From Proteobacteria bacterium UBA664 (GTDB taxonomy: Bacteria; Pseudomonadota; Gammaproteobacteria; UBA7966): a stretch of 9,821 nucleotides of DNA. The notes under the pieces were generated by a model. The model did not search any database. It worked only from the letters and a program-made list of their open reading frames with translations, and was not told the origin of the DNA. The position numbers and the translations under genes are program-made. The stretch is from the NCBI GenBank assembly GCA_002299125.1, contig DBNU01000018.1, positions 1-9,821 on the forward strand, read 5' to 3'. Below are positions 1-5,521 of the stretch, in pieces (the first letter of the stretch is position 1; the number at the start of each line of letters is the position of its first letter).

Positions 1-34
1 GATGGACCAGAAAGACGATTTCGTAGTGACGCAT
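1..34 (-). CDS. rpsF: 30S ribosomal protein S6, N-terminal 11 codons only (partial)
   Basis: Read on the minus strand, an ATG at 32-34 opens a frame giving MRHYEIVFLVH before the window ends. This matches the start of ribosomal protein S6, which in E. coli begins MRHYEIVFMVH. S6 binds S18 in the platform of the 30S subunit. A purine-rich GAGG (41-44) lies 6 nt upstream of the ATG, a good ribosome binding site. rpsF is the expected gene after rnr-rlmB in gammaproteobacteria, where it usually leads an operon with rpsR and rplI, so position and sequence agree. Only 34 nt are visible. The call rests on the short but highly conserved N-terminus plus synteny. Confidence 0.87.
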   Translation of the reverse strand, partial: MRHYEIVFLVH

Positions 35-40
35 GTTGAC

Positions 41-44
41 CCTC
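41..44 (-). promoter_or_regulatory. ribosome binding site of rpsF
   Basis: GAGG on the minus strand, 6 nt before the rpsF ATG. It supports choosing the ATG at 32-34 as the true start. Confidence 0.6.
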
Positions 45-221
45 GCGGATGAAGCCACCCATCGTGCGTGGTGTGGCAAGGGGCCGGCCGCCAGATGCGA
101 CCGGTTGCAGCCGGACGGACGCGCCACGCGCGCCGCAACGGCCGGAAACGAAGGGCGGGAGGATACGGAGCGAAGCTCGCGGGGGCAAGGCCCACCGTGG
201 CCTTGTAGCGCCCAAGTCGTA

Positions 222-254
222 ATGTCCCCTTTGTGCAAAGTAGGGATGTCCCCC
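222..254. repeat. 24-nt-period tandem repeat resembling an insertion-sequence end
   Basis: ATGTCCCC occurs at 222-229 and again at 246-253, a spacing of exactly 24 nt. On the minus strand both units read GGGGACAT, followed four bases later by ACTT, so similarity extends past the 8-nt core. The segment between reads CTTTGTGCAAAGTAGGG. GGGGACAT..TACTTTGCAC units in tandem resemble, from memory, the termini of IS21/IS481-like transposons found between genes in proteobacteria. No transposase is visible here, so at most this is a solo end or remnant. The assignment is inference; the repeat itself is seen directly. Confidence 0.4.
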
Positions 255-314
255 AGGCCCAGTAGTGCCCCGGTCAGGCGGTACCTCGGGGTCGGCAACG
301 CCATTGTCACGTCC

Positions 315-331
315 GGGGAATGACGACTCGC
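315..331. repeat. fragment of the dispersed repeat also present at 3745-3760
   Basis: GGGGAATGACGACTCGC here matches GGGGATGACGACTCGC at 3745-3760 with a single inserted A; the last 12 bases (320-331 and 3749-3760) are identical. At the second site this string is the outer arm of a composite palindromic repeat. This copy therefore looks like a decayed or partial member of the same family, downstream of the rlmB stop codon. Confidence 0.4.
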
Positions 332-361
332 CCATGGAGTTGGCCCGACCCGACCCGGGTG

Positions 362-1120
362 CTAGGGACGGGCACGCGCCCGTCGCTGTCGTACCGCCTC
401 GAAGAGACAGATCCCGGCGGTGACGGATACATTCAGGCTCTCGACCACGCCGCTCATGGGCAGGCCCACGAGGTAGTCGCAGTGTTCCCGGGTGAGGCGA
501 CGCAGCCCGGTGCCTTCGGCACCCAGCACGATCGCGATGCCACCGGAGAGGTCGGTATCGAACAGCGACGCCGCGGCGGATTCATCCAGGCCCACCGTCC
601 AGACGCCCAGATCCTGCAACTGTTTCAGGCAGCGGGCGAGATTGGTCACGCTGACGAGCGGCACGGACTCGGCCGCGCCCGAGGCCACCTTGCGCACCAC
701 CGGCGTGAGTGGCGCGGCGCGGTCCTTCGGGATCACCACCGCCGTGACCCCGGCGGCGTCGCTGCTGCGCAGGACGGCACCGAGATTGTGCGGGTCTTCC
801 ACGCCATCCAGGATGAGCAGCAGCGGCGGGGCAGGACTGGCGCGGACCAGTGCCTCGAGGTCCTTCTCGCCGAGCGCCGGGGCCTCGCGCGCCTTCAGCA
901 CCATGCCCTGGTGGCGCACGCCGGGTACCCGTTCGTCCAGCACCCCCGGGCCCACGTGCTCGATGGCTACGCCGGCCTGGGCTGCGAGTTCGCGCACGCG
1001 TGCGGATTCACCAGCACGCAGGTCGCGCGCGAGGTAGAGCACCAGTGCCCGATCCGGCGCCCGTTCGAGGAAGTGGCGCACGGCGTGGATACCGGCGATG
1101 AAGGCGTGCGGGAGTGACAT
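362..1120 (-). CDS. rlmB: 23S rRNA (guanosine(2251)-2'-O)-methyltransferase RlmB, SpoU/TrmH family
   Basis: RlmB uses S-adenosylmethionine to 2'-O-methylate G2251 in the P loop of 23S rRNA. The 252-residue product (E. coli enzyme 243) starts MSLPHAFIAGIHAVRHFLER, the usual N-terminal substrate-binding domain. All three SPOUT knot motifs are present. Motif 1 is LDGVEDPHNLGAVLRS at about 104-119, with the catalytic-type N-x-G-A-x-x-R. Motif 2 is IVLGAEGTGLRR at about 197-208. Motif 3 is LPMSGVVESLNVSVTAG at about 220-236. I chose the ATG at 1118-1120. An in-frame GTG 72 nt upstream would add 24 residues not typical of the family and overlap rnr. No strong ribosome binding site is seen. It follows rnr by 40 bp and is probably cotranscribed with it, as in E. 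coli and Pseudomonas. Confidence 0.95.
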   Translation of the reverse strand: MSLPHAFIAGIHAVRHFLERAPDRALVLYLARDLRAGESARVRELAAQAGVAIEHVGPGVLDERVPGVRHQGMVLKAREAPALGEKDLEALVRASPAPPLLLILDGVEDPHNLGAVLRSSDAAGVTAVVIPKDRAAPLTPVVRKVASGAAESVPLVSVTNLARCLKQLQDLGVWTVGLDESAAASLFDTDLSGGIAIVLGAEGTGLRRLTREHCDYLVGLPMSGVVESLNVSVTAGICLFEAVRQRRARARP

Positions 1121-1160
1121 GCTGCGGGCGTCGTGGGCGGGGCCGTGGGGCTCGCGACCT

Positions 1161-3488
1161 TCAGTGCCGACGCCGACGCCGCCCGGCCGCACGCCCTTCC
1201 GGCTCCGGCAGACCGGCCAGTTCGAAATCGATGCGCCGCTCGTCGAGGTCCACCCGTGCCACCTGCACCGTCAACGGCATGGACAACCGGAAGACGCGCC
1301 CGCTGCGTTCCCCGACCAGGCGATGGCCACCGGCATCGTGCCGGTAGTAATCGGCACCGAGACCGGTGATGTGCACCAGGCCTTCCACGTACAGATCATC
1401 GAGGGTGACGAACAGACCGAAACCGGTCACCCCCGTGACCCGACCCGCGAACACCTCGCCCACCCGTGACTGCATGAACTCGCACTTGAGCCAGGCCAGC
1501 GCATCACGGCTGGCCTCATCGGCCCGCCGCTCGGTCATCGAGGCGTGCTCCGCCAGGCGATCGAGGTCAGCCGGAGTGTAGGGATAACCGCCCCGTCGTT
1601 GCGGCGCGAGGATCCGTTTCAGTGCCCGATGGACCAGCAGATCCGGATAGCGCCGGATGGGCGAGGTGAAGTGCGTATAGGCGTCGTAGGCGAGGCCGAA
1701 ATGCCCGCCGTTCTGCGGCTGGTAGACCGCCAGTCGCAGGCTGCGCAGCAGCAGTGTCTGCACGAAATCGGCATCTTCCCGCTCGCGCACCTGGGCGAGC
1801 AGTTGCGCGTAATCCGCGGGTTTCGGCACCTCCCCACCAGGCAGGTGCAGAGCCAGTTCCCCGAGGACCCGTCGCAGGTCCTCGACCCGCTCTGCCGAGG
1901 GCTTCTCGTGCACACGATAGACCGCCGGCAGATCGCTGGCCTGCAGGGCCTCTGCGGCTGCCACGTTCGCCGCCAGCATGCACTCCTCGATGATGCGATG
2001 GGCGACATTGCGCTCGCGGGCCTCGATGCGGTCGATCCGCCCCTCGTTGCCGAACACCACCCGCGTCTCTACCGTCTCGAAGTCGATGGCCCCGCGCTCG
2101 GCACGGCGCGCCACCAGCAGACGGTAGACCGCGTGGAGATCCTCCAGCGCTGGCACGAGGGGTGAACGGGCGCTGCGAAGCTCGGCGTCACCGCCCAAGA
2201 TGGCCGCGACCTCGGTGTAGGTGAGGCGAGCGGCAGAGCGGATCACCGCCTCGTGGAAGGTCGCCGACTTCACCCTTCCGCGTGCCGTGACATGCATCTC
2301 GCAGAGCAGGGCGAGGCGATCGACCTCGGGGTTCAGGGAACACAGGCCGTTCGAGAGCGCCTCGGGCAGCATCGGGATGGCGCGGTCGGGGAAGTACACC
2401 GAAGTGCCCCGCTCGGCGGCCTCCGTGTCGAGGGCGTCTTGCGGGCGTACGTACCAGGAGACATCGGCGATGGCCACCAGCAGGCGCCAGCCACGCCCAT
2501 CGCGTTCGGCGTAGACGGCGTCATCGAAATCACGGGCGTCCTCGCCATCGATGGTGACGAGGGGCAGATCGCGCACATCGAGTCGCCCACGCTTGGCGGT
2601 GGCCGGCACAGAATCACCGAAGGCCGCCGCCGCCGCGATCACCTCCTCCGGGAACACATGCGGCAGGCCGTGCGAACGAATGGCGATCTCGACTTCGAGG
2701 CCGGGCGCGCGGTAGTCACCGAGGACCTCGCGGATGCGGCCGATCGGCTGGCGGTGGAGGTCGGGCTGTTCGACGATCTCCGCCACCACGATCTGTCCCG
2801 GCCGCGCGCCACCCGTGCCCTCGCGCGGGATGAGCACGTCCTGATGGATGCGCCGGTTGTCCGGCACCACCACGCCGATCCCGGACTCCTCCAGGTAGCG
2901 CCCGACCACCTCCAGGTTCGCGCGCTCCAGCACCTCGACCACCATCCCTTCCGGACGACCGCGCCGATCCACGCCGGACTGGCGGGCCAGCACGCGATCC
3001 CCGTGCAGCACGCGACGCATCTCGCGCGCGCCAAGGAAGAGGTCGTCCCCGCCGCTGTCCGGAACCAGAAAGCCGAAGCCATCCGGGTGACCGATGACCC
3101 GGCCTGCGATGAGTTCGATGCGCTCGACGGGGGCATAGCCTCCGCGGCGATTGCAGAGCAACTGGCCATCCCGTTCCATGGCGCGCAGACGGCGGCGCAG
3201 CGCCTCGACCTGAGTCTCATCCGCCGGGCTGACACCGACGGCCGCCGCGATGGCGGCAAAGGTCAGCGGGCCGTCGGCGTCGTCGAGCAGGGCCAGGATC
3301 GCCTCACGCGAGGCGATGGGATTCGCGTAGCGGCTGGCCTCGCGCTCGGCGTGTGGGTCTGCAACGGCTGCCTGGGCTACGGCCACGCCGGCGATTGCGG
3401 TTGGGGCCTCTGCCTGCTGCTTGCGCCGCGCGCGCGAACGGTGAGCGCGTGGCGCGGCTTCCGGTTCACCGTCAGAGGATTTGCTCAT
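1161..3488 (-). CDS. rnr: ribonuclease R (3'-5' exoribonuclease, RNB family)
   Basis: RNase R is a processive 3'-5' exonuclease that degrades structured RNA, takes part in rRNA and mRNA decay and acts with tmRNA. The 775 residues show the full family layout. An Ala/Arg-rich leader covers about 1-50. A winged-helix region (SREAILALL to LRAMERDGQL) covers about 59-110. Two cold-shock domains cover about 122-270. The RNB catalytic core begins near DLPLVTIDGEDARDFDDAV, with metal-binding acidic residues D314, D320, D322 and D323, equivalent to D272/278/280/281 of the E. coli enzyme. HFTSPIRRYPDLLVHR is at 606-621, and a C-terminal S1 domain covers about 675-757. The tail after S1 is only about 18 residues and Arg-rich (ends RRRRRH), whereas E. 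coli has a long Lys-rich tail. The ATG at 3486-3488 has AGGAG 8 nt upstream. Confidence 0.97.
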   Translation of the reverse strand: MSKSSDGEPEAAPRAHRSRARRKQQAEAPTAIAGVAVAQAAVADPHAEREASRYANPIASREAILALLDDADGPLTFAAIAAAVGVSPADETQVEALRRRLRAMERDGQLLCNRRGGYAPVERIELIAGRVIGHPDGFGFLVPDSGGDDLFLGAREMRRVLHGDRVLARQSGVDRRGRPEGMVVEVLERANLEVVGRYLEESGIGVVVPDNRRIHQDVLIPREGTGGARPGQIVVAEIVEQPDLHRQPIGRIREVLGDYRAPGLEVEIAIRSHGLPHVFPEEVIAAAAAFGDSVPATAKRGRLDVRDLPLVTIDGEDARDFDDAVYAERDGRGWRLLVAIADVSWYVRPQDALDTEAAERGTSVYFPDRAIPMLPEALSNGLCSLNPEVDRLALLCEMHVTARGRVKSATFHEAVIRSAARLTYTEVAAILGGDAELRSARSPLVPALEDLHAVYRLLVARRAERGAIDFETVETRVVFGNEGRIDRIEARERNVAHRIIEECMLAANVAAAEALQASDLPAVYRVHEKPSAERVEDLRRVLGELALHLPGGEVPKPADYAQLLAQVREREDADFVQTLLLRSLRLAVYQPQNGGHFGLAYDAYTHFTSPIRRYPDLLVHRALKRILAPQRRGGYPYTPADLDRLAEHASMTERRADEASRDALAWLKCEFMQSRVGEVFAGRVTGVTGFGLFVTLDDLYVEGLVHITGLGADYYRHDAGGHRLVGERSGRVFRLSMPLTVQVARVDLDERRIDFELAGLPEPEGRAAGRRRRRH

Positions 3489-3496
3489 GGTGCTGT

Positions 3497-3501
3497 CTCC
3501 T
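3497..3501 (-). promoter_or_regulatory. ribosome binding site of rnr
   Basis: AGGAG on the minus strand, 8 nt before the rnr ATG. The AGG also forms the 3' arm of a possible short hairpin (CCTG/CAGG), which could limit access to the site. Confidence 0.7.
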
Positions 3502-3514
3502 GGGGCCAGGCCCC
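3502..3514 (-). promoter_or_regulatory. GC palindrome in the rnr 5' leader
   Basis: The leader contains GGGGCCTGGCCCC, which can close as a GGGGC/GCCCC stem with a 3-nt loop, directly upstream of the AGGAG. An overlapping alternative, CCTG-GCCC-CAGG, would pair the start of the ribosome binding site. The two folds share bases and exclude each other. A regulatory role is inference. Confidence 0.3.
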
Positions 3515-3625
3515 GTCATGCGTATGGGCGCGGGTGAGGCGCAGTGGCAGCACTCCGCGCGTGAATTTCTTTCGAGTCGCCACGACATTGCCAGGGCCGC
3601 GTGCGCTGGAAGCAGACCACGCCGG

Positions 3626-3754
3626 CCGTCATGCCCGCGCACCCCGTCATGCCCGCGCAGGCGGGCATCCAGTCCTGCCGCAACGACGGCAGGACGACAC
3701 TGGATCCCCACCGCAGCCTGCCCCCGAGTGCTCTCGTCGGGGGCGGGGATGACG
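3626..3754. repeat. composite palindromic (REP-like) intergenic repeat
   Basis: A 16-nt unit CCGTCATGCCCGCGCA is directly repeated at 3626-3641 and 3644-3659 (period 18). The second copy opens an imperfect inverted repeat: CGTCATGCCC...GGCATCCAG (3645-3672) against CTGGATCCCC (3700-3709) and GGGGATGACG (3745-3754). Two hairpins are nested inside: a perfect 9-bp stem GTCCTGCCG/CGGCAGGAC with a 6-nt loop (3672-3695), and CCCCCGA/TCGGGGG with a 9-nt loop (3721-3743). The outer GTCAT-CCCGC and GGGGATGAC arms are characteristic of short dispersed repeats common between genes in many proteobacteria, often mobilised by REP-associated transposases. No protein is encoded here. Confidence 0.7.
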
Positions 3755-3851
3755 ACTCGCTCCGCCACCGACAAGCCCCCGGGAGCCTGCCCGCGGCGAA
3801 CACGTCCGGGGGAACCCGGCGTGGTGAAAGGGGCCCGAGGGTGTGCGTGAA

Positions 3852-3881
3852 TTGACAGGCCCGGAGGGGCTCCGCTACCTT
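3852..3881 (+). promoter_or_regulatory. sigma-70 promoter of tRNA-Leu with GC-rich discriminator
   Basis: A consensus -35 box TTGACA (3852-3857) is followed after 18 nt by TACCTT (3876-3881), a -10 box keeping the conserved T, A and final T; CTACCT one base earlier gives a 17-nt spacer. The bases after the -10 are CCGCGCCC (3882-3889), the GC-rich discriminator typical of stable-RNA promoters under ppGpp/DksA (stringent) control. Transcription would start a few bases before the tRNA at 3893. Confidence 0.7.
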
Positions 3882-3892
3882 CCGCGCCCTTG

Positions 3893-3977
3893 GCCGAGGT
3901 GGCGGAATTGGTAGACGCACCAGTTTCAGGTACTGGCGGGGAGACCCGTGGAGGTTCGAGTCCTCTTCTCGGCACCA
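3893..3977 (+). tRNA. tRNA-Leu, anticodon CAG
   Basis: An 85-nt class II tRNA with encoded CCA. The acceptor stem GCCGAGG pairs with TCTCGGC, with discriminator A before CCA (3975-3977). The D arm contains GGCGGAATTGGTAGACGC. The anticodon arm is CCAGT-TTCAGGT-ACTGG, placing CAG at 3927-3929, which reads the leucine codon CUG. The long variable arm CGGG-GAGA-CCCG is the leucine-type hallmark, and the T arm is GGAGG-TTCGAGT-CCTCT. CUG is likely the main leucine codon in a genome this GC-rich; CTG is abundant in the neighbouring genes. The gene is on the plus strand, convergent with purA and divergent from rnr. A tRNA-Leu at this site is also seen in Pseudomonas. Confidence 0.97.
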
Positions 3978-3994
3978 AACAAGGCAGTGAGTAC

Positions 3995-4025
3995 ACGAGG
4001 CGCCCAGTGGGCGCCTCGTCGTTTT
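3995..4025 (+). terminator. Rho-independent terminator of tRNA-Leu
   Basis: A perfect 11-bp stem ACGAGGCGCCC (3995-4005) / GGGCGCCTCGT (4009-4019) with loop AGT is followed by CG and TTTT (4022-4025). It lies 17 nt after the tRNA CCA. On the minus strand the stem is not followed by T residues, so it serves mainly the tRNA. Confidence 0.85.
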
Positions 4026-4062
4026 CAGGGCTCCGGGAAGGCAGCGCGACAGTGATCCGCTG

Positions 4063-4080
4063 AAAGGGGCACCGAGCCCC
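4063..4080 (-). terminator. weak possible terminator after purA
   Basis: On the minus strand, 12 nt past the purA stop, GGGGC (4076-4080) and GCCCC (4066-4070) form a 5-bp stem with a 5-nt loop, followed by only TTT (4063-4065). It is short with a poor T tract, so it may not be functional. Confidence 0.3.
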
Positions 4081-4091
4081 CCGGCAGCAGA

Positions 4092-5384
4092 TCACTTGAA
4101 CGGATGCCTGAGGATGATGGTGTCGGCCCGATCCGGGCCGGTCGAGACGATATCCACGGACACGCCCACCACTTCGGCGAGCCGCTCCAGATAGCGCCGG
4201 GCCGCATCCGGCAGCCTGGCATACTCGCGCACACCGAGTGTGCTCTCCTGCCAGCCCGGCCACTCCTCGTAAACCGGCTCGCATTCCGCGTAGGCCTCGG
4301 CCCCTGCCGGGGGGAGTTCGCGGACGACCGTGCCCTGCCGGTAGCCGGTGCAGATGCGTAGCGTGTCGAGGCCGTCGAGCACGTCGAGCTTGGTGATGCA
4401 GAGACCGGTAAGACTGTTGAGCTGGCGTGAGCGCCGCAGGGCCACCGCGTCGAACCAGCCACAGCGCCGGGGCCGGCCCGTAGTGGCACCGAACTCGTGT
4501 CCGCGGGTGGCGAGGTGTTCACCCAGGTCGTCGAAGAGCTCGGTCGGGAAAGGACCGGAACCGACCCGGGTGGTGTAAGCCTTGGTGATCCCGAGCACGT
4601 AATCAAAGGCACAAGGGCCGATGCCGGTGCCCGTGGCGGCACCGCCTGCGGTGGTGTTGCTCGAGGTCACGTACGGGTAAGTGCCATGGTCGACGTCGAG
4701 CAGCGTGCCCTGCGCACCCTCGAAGAGCACGGATTGACCGCTGGCCTGCGCTGCGCCGATGGCTGCGGTCACATCGCCCACCAGCGGCGCGATGCGCTCC
4801 ACGTAGGCGAGCTGCTCATCGAGGATCTGCTGGAAGTCGTGGGCCGGCTGGCGGTAGTAGTGCTGCAACACGAAGTTGTGGAAGTCGAGCACTTCACCCA
4901 GCTTGGCCGCAAAGCGTTCCCGGTGCAGCAGGTCTCCGACCCGCAGGGCGCGCCGGGCGACCTTGTCCTCGTAGGCGGGCCCGATGCCGCGGCCGGTGGT
5001 CCCGATGGCGGCGGCACCGCGCGCCCGCTCACGGGCCTGATCGAGACTCACGTGGTAGGGCAGGATGAGCACGGCCGCTTCGGACAGCATGAGCCGCCCG
5101 GCAGTCACGATGCCAGCCGCCTCGACGGTGTCGAGTTCCTCGATGAGCGCGGCCAGCGACACCACCACACCGTTGCCGATGAGGCATTGCACACCCGCGC
5201 GCAGGATCCCGGAAGGCAGCAGATGCAGAACGGTCTTGCGACCATCGATCACGACCGTATGGCCGGCGTTGTGCCCACCCTGGAAGCGCGCGACCACGCT
5301 CACCTTCTCGGTGAGCAGGTCCACCACCTTGCCCTTGCCCTCGTCACCCCACTGGGTGCCGACGATGACGACGTTGCTAGCCAA
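4092..5384 (-). CDS. purA: adenylosuccinate synthetase
   Basis: PurA catalyses the first committed step from IMP to AMP, joining IMP and aspartate with GTP to give adenylosuccinate in the cytosol. The 430-residue product matches the family in length (E. coli 432) and sequence. The GTP/IMP loop QWGDEGKGK is at 11-19, with catalytic D14. GGHNAGHT is at 36-43, with catalytic H42. GTGIGP is at 252-257, and the aspartate-binding loop TTGRPRRCGW at 301-310. The guanine-recognition motif TKLDVLDG is at 331-338, and GPDRADTIIL near the C-terminus. The start is TTG (5382-5384): the family N-terminus ASNVVIVGTQWG begins just after it, and GGGAG lies 7 nt upstream. No in-frame ATG is suitably placed. 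It follows hisZ after 137 bp. Confidence 0.97.
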   Translation of the reverse strand: MASNVVIVGTQWGDEGKGKVVDLLTEKVSVVARFQGGHNAGHTVVIDGRKTVLHLLPSGILRAGVQCLIGNGVVVSLAALIEELDTVEAAGIVTAGRLMLSEAAVLILPYHVSLDQARERARGAAAIGTTGRGIGPAYEDKVARRALRVGDLLHRERFAAKLGEVLDFHNFVLQHYYRQPAHDFQQILDEQLAYVERIAPLVGDVTAAIGAAQASGQSVLFEGAQGTLLDVDHGTYPYVTSSNTTAGGAATGTGIGPCAFDYVLGITKAYTTRVGSGPFPTELFDDLGEHLATRGHEFGATTGRPRRCGWFDAVALRRSRQLNSLTGLCITKLDVLDGLDTLRICTGYRQGTVVRELPPAGAEAYAECEPVYEEWPGWQESTLGVREYARLPDAARRYLERLAEVVGVSVDIVSTGPDRADTIILRHPFK

Positions 5385-5391
5385 TGACTCA

Positions 5392-5396
5392 CTCCC
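5392..5396 (-). promoter_or_regulatory. ribosome binding site supporting the TTG start of purA
   Basis: GGGAG on the minus strand with 7 nt to the TTG at 5382-5384. It supports this non-ATG codon as the initiation site, in agreement with the conserved PurA N-terminus. Confidence 0.65.
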
Positions 5397-5521
5397 GGGA
5401 GGTTGATGCCGGCATGTGGCCGGCAGCAGACGATGTGTAATGTGCCGAGGTCGGAGGTCGCGCGCGAGCGCAACTCTTCAGCAGGAGGCGCGGCCCGCGT
5501 GAACGCGTGCAGCCGGCGCAG

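Larger units (their letters stand above)
35..361 (-). other. rlmB-rpsF intergenic region and GC-rich rpsF leader
   Basis: No convincing gene lies in these 327 bp. Read toward rpsF (minus strand), the proximal part can fold. Arms CCGGCCG (139-145) and CGGCCGG (84-90) are perfectly complementary. They enclose two small hairpins: CGCGC/GCGCG with a 3-nt loop (120-132) and CCGG/CCGG with a 6-nt loop (101-114). The leaders of rpsF operons in many bacteria carry an RNA that binds the S6:S18 complex for autoregulation. This region is where such an element would sit, but I could not match it to that motif with confidence. I did not find a clear sigma-70 promoter for rpsF. The distal part holds an insertion-sequence-like tandem repeat and a dispersed-repeat fragment, listed separately. 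Confidence 0.5.
3489..3892. other. divergent rnr / tRNA-Leu intergenic region
   Basis: These 404 bp hold no convincing gene. From left to right they contain the rnr ribosome binding site and leader palindrome, the composite palindromic repeat (3626-3754), a further GC-rich stretch (3755-3850) in which CCCCC (3776-3780) can pair with GGGGG (3808-3812), and the tRNA promoter. The rnr promoter should lie in 3515-3625 on the minus strand, but I see no clear -35/-10 pair there. Confidence 0.6.

Noticed and set aside
33..323. Plus-strand open frame of 96 codons at the left edge
   Set aside because: It runs antisense through the rpsF leader and overlaps the rpsF start by 2 nt; it has no recognisable domain and spans the repeat segments.
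1121..1192. Upstream GTG start for rlmB
   Set aside because: It would add 24 Gly/Arg/Pro-rich residues absent from the family and overlap rnr by 32 nt; the ATG at 1118-1120 gives the usual N-terminus.
3626..3659. CRISPR-like direct repeats
   Set aside because: Only two 16-nt copies with a 2-nt gap, part of a palindromic intergenic repeat; there are no spacers and no cas genes.
2253..3752. Plus-strand open frame of 499 codons opposite rnr
   Set aside because: It is antisense to a full-length RNase R with intact catalytic motifs. Long antisense frames are expected in GC-rich genes, and the translation matches no family I know.
3472..4284. Minus-strand open frame of 270 codons across the rnr-purA spacer
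   Set aside because: It crosses the tRNA gene antisense, the terminator and the palindromic repeat, and overlaps both rnr and purA; no family is recognised.
4497..5387. Plus-strand open frame of 296 codons opposite purA
   Set aside because: It is antisense to an intact adenylosuccinate synthetase and shows no motifs of its own.
5407..5425. TGCCGGC/GCCGGCA hairpin between hisZ and purA as a terminator
   Set aside because: The 7-bp stem is not followed by a T tract on either strand, and purA starts only 23 nt downstream; terminator function is not supported.
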